A stretch of 64,000 nt of DNA from Pollutimonas thiosulfatoxidans. GTDB taxonomy: Bacteria; Pseudomonadota; Gammaproteobacteria; Burkholderiales; Burkholderiaceae_B. The position numbers and the translations under genes are program-made. The DNA is taken from NCBI RefSeq assembly GCF_004022565.1, contig NZ_CP022987.1, positions 2,976,001-3,040,000 on the forward strand. Reading direction: 5' to 3'. How positions within the stretch are numbered: the first letter of the stretch is position 1; every line of letters begins with the position of its first letter. The notes below the pieces were generated by a model. It saw only the letters and a program-made list of their open reading frames with translations. It made no database searches and was not told the origin of the DNA. Positions 48,941 to 56,409 of the stretch are shown here, in pieces.

Positions 48941-49088
48941 GGCTGGTGGGGCAGGGGTGGATGCCATTTGGGGCCGAGCGAGCCGTAGGCGAAGGAAGGC
49001 CGCAGGGCCGGACGAGCAAGGCGATGCGATGTTCGGCGCGCAGGGCGCCGAACCGGCACCGTTGGCAGCCACCCCTGCCCCACCAGCC
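48941..49088 (-). repeat. Palindrome-clasped repeat element, copy 2 (inverted)
   Basis: Outer arms 48941-48966 and 49063-49088 are 26-bp inverted repeats with one mismatch (the outer 20 are perfect). They enclose the core at 48967-49060 in reverse orientation relative to copy 1. The small hairpin differs in sequence from copy 1 (GGCC/GGCC type instead of GCCCG/CGGGC), yet pairing is kept in both. The element ends about 40 bases from the hemB stop. Confidence 0.85.
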
Positions 49089-49128
49089 CGGCAGCGTCTT
49101 AGGTAAGCATCGCCCGCCGCAAGAACAC

Positions 49129-50145
49129 CTACGCCCGTTCTTTAAGCAACTTAGCCGCTGCTACAGCAAAATAGGTCAGGACGCCGTCGCCCCCAGCACG
49201 TTTGAAGGCCAGCAGCGACTCCATCATTACCTTGTCGTGATCCAGCCATCCGTTAGCTGAGGCTGCCTTGATCATCGCGTACTCGCCGCTGACCTGATAA
49301 GCGTATGTCGGCATCCCGAAGGCGTTCTTGACGTCGCGCAGGATGTCCAGATAGGGCATGCCGGGTTTTACCATCACCATGTCGGCGCCCTCCCGGATGT
49401 CGGCGGCTACTTCGCGCAGGGCTTCGTTGCGGTTGGCCGGGTCCATCTGATAGGTGAATTTATCGGACTTGCCCAGGTTGGCGGCAGAGCCCACGGCGTC
49501 GCGGAAGGGGCCATAGAAGGCGCTGGCGTACTTGGCGGAATAGGCCATGATGCGCGTATAGATGTGTTGCTGGGCTTCCAATGCTTGCCGGATGGTGCCT
49601 ATGCGGCCGTCCATCATGTCGCTGGGCGCGACGATGTCTACGCCGGCCTGGGCCTGCACCAGTGCCTGGCGGGTGAGGATGTCGACCGTGGGCTCGTTCA
49701 ATACATAGCCGTTCTCGTCGATGACGCCGTCCTGCCCGTGGCTGGTGTAAGGGTCCAGTGCGACATCAGTCAATATGCCCAGCTCGGGAAAGCGCTGTTT
49801 CAAAGAGGCGACGACTTGTGGCACCAGGCCGTCGGGGTTGGCGGCTTCGATGCCGTCGGGGGTCTTGAGCGATGGCTCGATCACCGGGAACAGCGCCATG
49901 ACGGGAATGCCCAGCGACACGCATTCTTCCGCAGCCGCCAGCAGGGTGTCGGGCGAGTAGCGCACGACACCGGGCATGGAAGGGACGGGCTCGCGTACGC
50001 CTTGGCCGTCGCGTACGAAGACCGGATAGATCAAGTCTTGGGTGGTCAGAACGTTTTCGCGCACCAGGCGCCGCGAGAACTCGTCGCGGCGATTGCGTCG
50101 GGGTCGGGCGGCGGGAAAGTCGGCGGAAACAATATGCGTAGTCAT
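49129..50145 (-). CDS. hemB: Delta-aminolevulinic acid dehydratase (porphobilinogen synthase)
   Basis: HemB condenses two 5-aminolevulinate molecules to porphobilinogen in haem synthesis. The 338-residue protein has the two Schiff-base lysine regions IMAYSAKYASAFYGPFRDA and MVMVKPGMPYLDILRD. The metal loop reads TDVALDPYTSHGQDG, with Asp and Ala where zinc enzymes carry three cysteines, so this is the magnesium-type enzyme without catalytic zinc. It overlaps engB by four bases (ATGA), forming an engB-hemB operon on the minus strand, near cytochrome genes that need its product. Confidence 0.95.
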   Translation of the reverse strand: MTTHIVSADFPAARPRRNRRDEFSRRLVRENVLTTQDLIYPVFVRDGQGVREPVPSMPGVVRYSPDTLLAAAEECVSLGIPVMALFPVIEPSLKTPDGIEAANPDGLVPQVVASLKQRFPELGILTDVALDPYTSHGQDGVIDENGYVLNEPTVDILTRQALVQAQAGVDIVAPSDMMDGRIGTIRQALEAQQHIYTRIMAYSAKYASAFYGPFRDAVGSAANLGKSDKFTYQMDPANRNEALREVAADIREGADMVMVKPGMPYLDILRDVKNAFGMPTYAYQVSGEYAMIKAASANGWLDHDKVMMESLLAFKRAGGDGVLTYFAVAAAKLLKERA

Positions 50146-50765
50146 GGAACAACCTTTGGAGAAATCCAGTTTTCAATTTGGGCAGCGGCGTCATCCAGGC
50201 CCAGGCGGTGGGTGGCCGAGAAAGGCAGGGCGTTCAAGGCGCCGATGTCCGCCAGTTGCTTCCTGACGTCAGCCACCGCACGTATGCGTTGGCCATAAGG
50301 AAACTTATCGGCTTTGGTCAACAGGGCCAGCACGGGCCGGCCCGTAGGCGCAATCCAGTCGGCCAGGCGGCGGTCCAGATCGGTCACGCCGCGCCGGATA
50401 TCGATCAGCAAGACGATGCCGGCCAGCGAGGCCCGGTCGCGCAGGTAGCCGCCCAGCACATCGGCCCATTCTTCGCGCGATTCGCGGGCGACCGAAGCGT
50501 AGCCGTAGCCGGGCAAATCGACCAGAAAGCCCAGATGGGCACCGGGCTTCAAGGGGTCGGGGATGCCGAACAGGTTGATCAGCCGTGTGCGCCCGGGCGT
50601 CTTGCTGGAAAAGGCCAGCCGACGCTGATTGGTGAGCACATTGATGGCGGATGACTTGCCAGAGTTCGAGCGCCCGACGAAGCAGACCTCGGCCGTTGTG
50701 GGCTCCGGCAGTTGATCGAGGCGGGCCGCGGAAACGGTAAAGGAGGCGCGATGCAGGATGGACAC
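50142..50765 (-). CDS. engB: Ribosome biogenesis GTP-binding protein EngB (YihA/YsxC)
   Basis: EngB is a TRAFAC-class GTPase needed for late 50S assembly and often essential. The 207-residue protein has G1 GRSNSGKSS (31-39), the switch region with KTPGRTRLIN, G3 DLPGYGYA and G4 TKADK. It heads the engB-hemB pair and diverges from the cytochrome c4 gene. The engB/cytochrome c4 divergence is common in beta- and gammaproteobacteria. Confidence 0.95.
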   Translation of the reverse strand: MSILHRASFTVSAARLDQLPEPTTAEVCFVGRSNSGKSSAINVLTNQRRLAFSSKTPGRTRLINLFGIPDPLKPGAHLGFLVDLPGYGYASVARESREEWADVLGGYLRDRASLAGIVLLIDIRRGVTDLDRRLADWIAPTGRPVLALLTKADKFPYGQRIRAVADVRKQLADIGALNALPFSATHRLGLDDAAAQIENWISPKVVP

Positions 50766-50799
50766 AGGGTTACCTAGAGGTTTAATTCAACCGCTATTG

Positions 50800-50805
50800 T
50801 ATAAT
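50800..50805 (+). promoter_or_regulatory. Possible -10 box upstream of the cytochrome c4 gene
   Basis: A perfect TATAAT (50800-50805) lies in the 152-base gap between the divergent engB and cytochrome c4 genes, 113 bases before the cytochrome start. No good -35 box is present at the right distance, so this is only a candidate. Confidence 0.35.
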
Positions 50806-50917
50806 CGCAGGTTTGAAACAGTTGCGTCATTTTCCTTGAGCCCGGTTTTAGGCGAAAGTGGCGTTTATTATCGTGGTGTTTAAGGCACCTGATCGCGTTC
50901 CGATCGTCGAGGTCTTC

Positions 50918-51619
50918 ATGAAGCGTATGCTTTCCAGAATCGCAGTTGTCAGCAGCGTACTGCTGGCGTCTTCCGCAGTTTCAATGGCGTACGCTGCCGA
51001 CGTAGCCGTCGCCAAGCCTGATGCCGCCAAAGGCGAGCAGCTATACGCCAATGGCGACGCCGCCCGCGGCATCCTGGCCTGTGCCAGTTGTCATGGCGCA
51101 GCCGGCAACAGCACGATTCCAATGAATCCCAATCTTGCTGGCATGCCCCACGAGTACACCGTGAAGCAATTGGTCGACTTCACTGCCAAAGACGATCAAA
51201 CTCCCCCTGCCCGGCGTGCCGCAGGTGGCGCCAACTCGATCATGACGCCGTTTGCCACAGCGCTTACGCTGGAAGACAAGCAAAACATCGCGTATTACCT
51301 GGCCTTGCAGAAGCTTGACTTTGACACCGCTGCAACGGCAACCAACGAAGCCACCATGGACCGCGGCCAGCACATCTGGCGCGGCGGTCTGCCAGAGCGC
51401 AATGTCCCGGCCTGTGCAGGTTGCCATGCACCCAACGGTGCGGGCGTGCCCAGTACCTTCCCTCGTCTGGCAGGTCAGCATCCCAGCTATATTGCCGACC
51501 AGCTCAAATTGTTCCGCAGCGGCGATCGCGGCAACGGTCCCATCATGCACGACATTGCCGATCGCATGTCCGACTCCGATATCGCCGCCGTTGCTGATTA
51601 CGCTGCCGGCTTGCGCTAA
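50918..51619 (+). CDS. Dihaem cytochrome c4
   Basis: Cytochrome c4 is a periplasmic two-haem electron carrier that passes electrons to terminal oxidases. The 233-residue product has a signal peptide (1-about 27, cleaving near AYAAD) and two haem-binding motifs, CASCH (55-59) and CAGCH (166-170). Each domain carries a downstream methionine that can serve as axial ligand (MTPF and GPIMHDIA). The ATG at 50918 (MKRMLSRIAVV) has GAGG five bases upstream; an open frame from 50858 is longer but would bury the signal peptide. The System II haem-ligation genes follow directly. Confidence 0.92.
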   Translation: MKRMLSRIAVVSSVLLASSAVSMAYAADVAVAKPDAAKGEQLYANGDAARGILACASCHGAAGNSTIPMNPNLAGMPHEYTVKQLVDFTAKDDQTPPARRAAGGANSIMTPFATALTLEDKQNIAYYLALQKLDFDTAATATNEATMDRGQHIWRGGLPERNVPACAGCHAPNGAGVPSTFPRLAGQHPSYIADQLKLFRSGDRGNGPIMHDIADRMSDSDIAAVADYAAGLR

Positions 51620-51666
51620 TTAAGGCACGGCTGGACGGCACCCGGGCGGCAACCGGTCTAAAATGC

Positions 51667-51695
51667 AGGGGACGCTCTTGGGCATCCCCTTTTTT
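51667..51695 (+). terminator. Intrinsic terminator after cytochrome c4
   Basis: AGGGGACGCT (51667-51676) pairs with GGCATCCCCT (51681-51690) with one mismatch and is followed by T residues to 51695. It lies 47 bases after the cytochrome stop and overlaps the longest possible resB frame, which bears on where resB starts. Confidence 0.65.
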
Positions 51696-51710
51696 GTGAA
51701 GTCTACTTCC

Positions 51711-53753
51711 GTGAATCACTCTACCACCACCCGCCGTATCGGCGCGGACATCTTCGAACTACTGGGCTCCATGCGGTTCGCGGTCAGTTTGCTGATGTTC
51801 ATTTGCGTGGCCAGCCTGATCGGAACGGTACTGCAGCAAAATCAGCCTGCCTCGAACTACGTCGATCAGTTCGGGCCATTCTGGTTCGAGCTCTTCGACA
51901 AATTTTCCATCTGGCATATCTACAATAGCTGGTGGTTCCTGATCATCATGGCTTTCCTGGTGGTTTCGACCAGTATTTGCCTGATACGCAACGCCCCCAA
52001 GATGATGCGCGATGCGCGGTCGTTTCGCGAATATGTGCGTGCCAGCAGCCTGCGGTCATTTCATCACCGTGTCGAAGCCACTGTCGATGCCACCCCGGAA
52101 CAAAGCCTGGCGCGCATGCAGCAATGGCTGGGCTCGCAGGGCTATAAATACAAGGTGCGCCACGAAGGCGACGGCATGATGCTGGCGGCCAAGAAGGGCA
52201 GCGCCAATCGGCTGGGCTATATATTTGCCCATGCAGCCATCGTCATTATTTGCATAGGCGGATTGCTGGACAGCGAACTGCCGGTACGCCTGCAAGTGTG
52301 GCTGGCCGACAAGCAGCCCATTACCGAAAACATGCTGATCTCCGAAGTGCCCGAGTCGGGCCTGTTATCGGCCCGCAACCCCAGTTTTCGCGCCAATATG
52401 CTGGTGCCGGAAGGCGCGAGCAGCAGCAGCGGCATCATCAGCGTGGGCGAAGGGGTGCTCGTGCAGCCCTTGCCGTTCACGCTCAAGCTTGATCGCTTCC
52501 TGATCGATTATTACTCCACGGGCATGCCCAGCAGCTTCAAGAGCGATGTCGAGATCACCGATCCCCAGACGGGCGAGTCGTTCACGCAGACCATCGAAGT
52601 GAACGAGCCGCTGCGCTATAAGGGCGTGACGGTTTATCAGTCGAGCTTCGACGATGGCGGCAGTACCCTGGAAGTCGTTGGCTATCCTTTGGCCGGGCCC
52701 AACACGACGCCTTTCGAGATCAATACCGGTGTGGGCAAGGATGCCCGCATCGAACCGCTTAACGGTCAGCATGAGGCCGTGCAGGTCGAGTTCACCGAGT
52801 TGCGTGTCATCAACGTAGAGAACATGGCCGACGGGACCGAACCCCAACCCAAAGCCATGATAGAGCATGTCGCGGCCGTCACCGGAAGCGCCACGGGCGC
52901 CAAAAACGAGAACCTGGTCAACGTAGGGCCCAGTGTGCAGTATCGGATCGTCGGCAGCGACGGACAGGCGCACGAGTACACCAACTACATGCTGCCTATC
53001 GTTCTGGATGGCAGTCCGGTGTTCCTGGCAGGTGTGCGCGAATCGGCGGCACAACCTTACCGCTATATCAGGATTCCGGCCGACGCCAATCATTCCGTAG
53101 TAGAGTTCATGACATTGCGCGCGGCACTGGAAGATCCGGTACTGGTCAGCCAGGCTGCCGCGCGGTTCGCCCAGAAGAATGCCAGTGGCGAGCTCCAGAC
53201 TCCTTTGTTGGAGAAAGCGGCTGAGGGCGCGCTTCTCACTTTCTACAAGGCGGGCTTTGACGGCATTATCGGAAAAGTACCCGAGCAAGATCGTGAAAAA
53301 GTACTGGGCTTTGCGGTTCCCATGATCCAACTGACGTTAACCGAGCTGCGCGATATCGTGCGGGAACGTTCCGGGCTTGCGCCGGTCGAACACACTGGCT
53401 TGGCGGGGCAACAGGCCGACCAGTGGATACAGCTGTCCTTGCTGGCGCTGGCCAACCTGCCCGACTACCCTTCGCCGGTGTTCATGACGATCAAGGGTTT
53501 CGATCATGTGCAGGCCAGTGTCTTTCAGGTGGCGCGCAGCCCTGGAAAGAATACGGTTTACCTGGGCTGTCTGTTCCTGGTCATCGGCGTATTTTCCATG
53601 TTCTATATTCGCGACCGGCGGGTATGGATCTGGATCAAGTCACGCGATGGCGGAAGCGAGCTACTGGCGGCCATGACATCACAGCGGCGTACGCTCGACT
53701 TCAACCACGAGTTCGATCGCTTCAAAGAGGCGTTTACCCGCCTTACCACGTAA
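51711..53753 (+). CDS. resB: Cytochrome c biogenesis protein ResB (System II)
   Basis: ResB (Ccs1) and CcsA/CcsB form the System II complex that attaches haem to apocytochromes c on the periplasmic side. From the chosen start the product has 680 residues: membrane segments near the N-terminus (ELLGSMRFAVSLLMFICVASLIGTVL and a second around SWWFLIIMAFLVVS), a third near AHAAIVIICIGGLLDS, a large periplasmic domain, and a last segment (TVYLGCLFLVIGVFSMFY). The frame is open from 51663, but that ATG lies at the foot of a terminator and lacks a Shine-Dalgarno; GTG at 51711 or 51696 is likelier. The start is therefore uncertain. Confidence 0.88.
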   Translation: MNHSTTTRRIGADIFELLGSMRFAVSLLMFICVASLIGTVLQQNQPASNYVDQFGPFWFELFDKFSIWHIYNSWWFLIIMAFLVVSTSICLIRNAPKMMRDARSFREYVRASSLRSFHHRVEATVDATPEQSLARMQQWLGSQGYKYKVRHEGDGMMLAAKKGSANRLGYIFAHAAIVIICIGGLLDSELPVRLQVWLADKQPITENMLISEVPESGLLSARNPSFRANMLVPEGASSSSGIISVGEGVLVQPLPFTLKLDRFLIDYYSTGMPSSFKSDVEITDPQTGESFTQTIEVNEPLRYKGVTVYQSSFDDGGSTLEVVGYPLAGPNTTPFEINTGVGKDARIEPLNGQHEAVQVEFTELRVINVENMADGTEPQPKAMIEHVAAVTGSATGAKNENLVNVGPSVQYRIVGSDGQAHEYTNYMLPIVLDGSPVFLAGVRESAAQPYRYIRIPADANHSVVEFMTLRAALEDPVLVSQAAARFAQKNASGELQTPLLEKAAEGALLTFYKAGFDGIIGKVPEQDREKVLGFAVPMIQLTLTELRDIVRERSGLAPVEHTGLAGQQADQWIQLSLLALANLPDYPSPVFMTIKGFDHVQASVFQVARSPGKNTVYLGCLFLVIGVFSMFYIRDRRVWIWIKSRDGGSELLAAMTSQRRTLDFNHEFDRFKEAFTRLTT

Positions 53754-53764
53754 CGAGGTTTGCT

Positions 53765-55123
53765 ATGTCCGAGTCCATCATTCAGTCCACAACGCCGATG
53801 TGGCAGGAGTCCATGACGGCCAGTGGCGACGCGCGCGGTCAACGCGGCAAGCCCGACTGGACGGACCTCGTCTTTTTCTTGCTGCTCGCCGCAGGCGCTG
53901 CCTATGTGCTGACCGCCTACGCCGACAGCATGGACTACTACGAGAAGATGATACTGGGCGGCACGGTAGTAGGCCTAAGCTGGTTGGCCTGGCTGTGGCG
54001 GCCCTTGCGCACCCTGATGATCGCCAGCGGCGCCACCGCCATCTTCGCCATTTGGTTGTATAGCGACGGGGGTGGTCTCGCACAGGGTGACCTGGCTCGG
54101 GCCGAAACGGTCTTCTTCCTGAAGTACTTGTTTTCGTCCCAGTCCGCCATCCTGTGGATGTGCTCCTTGTTTGTGCTTGCCATGGTCTGCTACTGGATAG
54201 GCATCTTCAGCAAGACGGCGGCATGGATGGGCACGGTACTGACCTGGAGCGCCGTTTATGCGGGTGTTACCGGCTTGCTGGTGCGTTGGCGCGAGGGCCA
54301 TCTGCTGGGGCCGGACATCGGGCATATTCCCGTTAGCAATCTATACGAAGTCTTCGTGCTGTTTGCCCTCATTACCGCTATGTTCTACCTGTATTACGAG
54401 CGGCGCTACGCAACCCGGGCCTTGGGCGGTTTTGTGCTGCTGGTTATCAGCTCGGCCGTTGTCTTCTTGCTGTGGTACACGTTTACACGGGATGCCTTTC
54501 AAATCCAGCCGCTGGTACCCGCACTTAAAAGCTGGTGGATGAAGCTGCACGTGCCGGCCAATTTCATAGGCTACGGTACGTTCTCTCTGGCGGCGATGGT
54601 GGGGTTTGCCTATCTCATCAAGGAAAACGGCGAAACCCGCTCTATCGCCAAACTGATACCACTCTTCCTGCTGGGTGCAGTGCTTTGCGCCGAGCCCATG
54701 ATGTTCGGCTCGCGCGAACTCTCTCCCACATGGATGATTTATTTTGGCGTCGGTGCGCTGATTGTGGGCTCCATACTTGCGCTGCGTGGTCGCATCGCCC
54801 AAGCCTTGCCTTCGCTCGAGATCCTCGACGACATCATGTATAGGGCGATAGCCGTGGGCTTTGCCTTCTTTACGGTCGCGACCATTCTTGGTGCGCTATG
54901 GGCGGCGGATGCCTGGGGCACCTATTGGCAGTGGGACCCCAAAGAGACCTGGGCACTGATCGTCTGGCTGAACTACGCTGCCTGGCTGCACATGCGTTTG
55001 ATGAAAGGCCTGCGTGGCACCATGGCAGCCTACTGGGCGCTGGCCGGCTTGCTGGTTACCAGCTTCGCTTTCCTGGGCGTGAACATGTTCTTGTCGGGGC
55101 TGCACTCGTACGGAGAGCTGTAA
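53765..55123 (+). CDS. ccsB: Cytochrome c biogenesis protein CcsB (CcsA/ResC family)
   Basis: This is the haem-handling partner of ResB. The 452-residue membrane protein has about eight membrane segments. The tryptophan-rich WWD signature WGTYWQWDPKETWAL (384-398) binds haem on the outer face. Candidate haem-ligand histidines lie before and after it (MKLHVPANFIGYG and AAWLHMRLMKG). GAGG lies seven bases before the ATG at 53765; the frame is open upstream inside resB but does not encode family sequence there. With DsbD and cytochrome c4 nearby, it completes a cytochrome c assembly cluster. Confidence 0.93.
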   Translation: MSESIIQSTTPMWQESMTASGDARGQRGKPDWTDLVFFLLLAAGAAYVLTAYADSMDYYEKMILGGTVVGLSWLAWLWRPLRTLMIASGATAIFAIWLYSDGGGLAQGDLARAETVFFLKYLFSSQSAILWMCSLFVLAMVCYWIGIFSKTAAWMGTVLTWSAVYAGVTGLLVRWREGHLLGPDIGHIPVSNLYEVFVLFALITAMFYLYYERRYATRALGGFVLLVISSAVVFLLWYTFTRDAFQIQPLVPALKSWWMKLHVPANFIGYGTFSLAAMVGFAYLIKENGETRSIAKLIPLFLLGAVLCAEPMMFGSRELSPTWMIYFGVGALIVGSILALRGRIAQALPSLEILDDIMYRAIAVGFAFFTVATILGALWAADAWGTYWQWDPKETWALIVWLNYAAWLHMRLMKGLRGTMAAYWALAGLLVTSFAFLGVNMFLSGLHSYGEL

Positions 55124-55148
55124 ATCCCGGAACCGGCGGGGCAGTAGC

Positions 55149-55168
55149 ATGGGCGCGAGAGCGCCCAT
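55149..55168 (+). terminator. Possible terminator hairpin after ccsB
   Basis: ATGGGCGC (55149-55156) and GCGCCCAT (55161-55168) form a perfect 8-bp stem with a GAGA tetraloop, followed by AATTGTTT. The weak T-tract makes it a modest terminator candidate. Confidence 0.45.
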
Positions 55169-55346
55169 AATTGTTTCAGCCATACCCTTTGTTGACAGAG
55201 GTTGATACAATGGCGTGCTTACTTGGGTCTAAATGTAAAAGAAGACTGCTGTTAGGGTAACGGTAAATTTAATGTCAAGCACTGCGGCGGCCGTCATGCG
55301 TTGAATAGTGCGTCACCAAGGTACCCCCTCGGCCCACCCTATAGAC

Positions 55347-56366
55347 ATGTCGGTAAACAACGAAAGCCCGGGCTTCGAGGCCCGCGCGAACATCTTGGCC
55401 AGCGAAGCCCTTGGCGCACAGCTCAAGGTACTACAGTTGTTCTTGCCGACTTCCGGCTGGCTCATAAGCTGGCAAGAGCAAGCAAACTGGAACATCGTCG
55501 TGGCACAAGGGGTCTTCACCGAAGTGCCCGCCGACCACACCTTTGACCTGCTGGATAACGGCTGGGGCGATGCCTCGTGTATAGACCGCTTCTATTATCG
55601 GCGCGTTATGCCCGACGAGATGCCGATGTTCGGCGAAAAGCCTCGCGCAGGTTCGCCGTGCTATCTCATCATGGCCAACCTCAAGGACCCCGACGGCATC
55701 CATGTGGGCCGCGTATTGGGTTTCAGTCACGACGAACCAGGTGCCGTGCTGCTTCTGGGTGCACCCAAACTGTTCCTTTGCCTGACGGCAATGGCTTTTA
55801 CAGTAGCTTTGCGCAAAGAGCTGCGTGCCGCTGAAAAAATGGTGGTTGCCATGCAGCGCGACGCCTTCATCGATCCGCTTACTGGTGTGCTTAACCGGGC
55901 GGGATGGGTGGACCGCTTGTCCCAAATCGCAACCCAATCCCAACGCACCGACGATGACGCCGCTATTGTGGTGCTCGATCTCGATTTCCTGAAGGTGGTC
56001 AATGACACTCGCGGCCACGCGGCTGGCGACGACCTGTTGCGCCGTACTGCCCAGACCATATCCTCGGTGTTGCGCGCCACCGACGCCGTAGGCCGCCTGG
56101 GCGGCGACGAGTTCGGCGTGGTCGTGCAGCATGCCACGCCTGACATGGCTGCGGCCTTGCTGGGCCGACTCAAGCAAGCCCTGGCCCAGGTCGACATCAA
56201 AATATCAATCGGCATGGCGCTGATGTCGGAAGCCGGCTCGCTTAAAAAGACCGTGCATCTGGCCGACGAGCGCATGTACCAGGAAAAGCGACGCAAGCCC
56301 ACGCCGGCCCGCAACCGCATCGACATTGATCGTACGCTCGCCAACACGAAGAACACCTTCAATTGA
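55347..56366 (+). CDS. Diguanylate cyclase (GGDEF domain)
   Basis: The protein makes the second messenger cyclic di-GMP. From the chosen ATG it has 339 residues: an N-terminal sensory part of about 165 residues that I do not recognise firmly (perhaps GAF-like), a short helix, and a C-terminal GGDEF domain. The catalytic motif GGDEF is at 252-256, and an RATD product-inhibition site lies exactly five residues before it, so the enzyme should be active and feedback-inhibited. No membrane segment or signal peptide is obvious. A GTG start at 55308 would add 13 residues; neither start has a good Shine-Dalgarno. It is convergent with a GGDEF-EAL gene. Confidence 0.88.
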   Translation: MSVNNESPGFEARANILASEALGAQLKVLQLFLPTSGWLISWQEQANWNIVVAQGVFTEVPADHTFDLLDNGWGDASCIDRFYYRRVMPDEMPMFGEKPRAGSPCYLIMANLKDPDGIHVGRVLGFSHDEPGAVLLLGAPKLFLCLTAMAFTVALRKELRAAEKMVVAMQRDAFIDPLTGVLNRAGWVDRLSQIATQSQRTDDDAAIVVLDLDFLKVVNDTRGHAAGDDLLRRTAQTISSVLRATDAVGRLGGDEFGVVVQHATPDMAAALLGRLKQALAQVDIKISIGMALMSEAGSLKKTVHLADERMYQEKRRKPTPARNRIDIDRTLANTKNTFN

Positions 56367-56409
56367 CCAGGGCAGCGCGGTGGCGGGCCCATGGCTAGCC
56401 TTCTGAGGC

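Noticed and set aside
48582..49019. 145-codon minus-strand frame between dsbD and hemB
   Set aside because: It starts within the repeat element, has no recognisable domain and no convincing start signal; treated as non-coding.
48411..49088. Possible CRISPR or insertion sequence
   Set aside because: There are only two copies, inverted and structured, with no regular spacers, no cas genes and no transposase frame.
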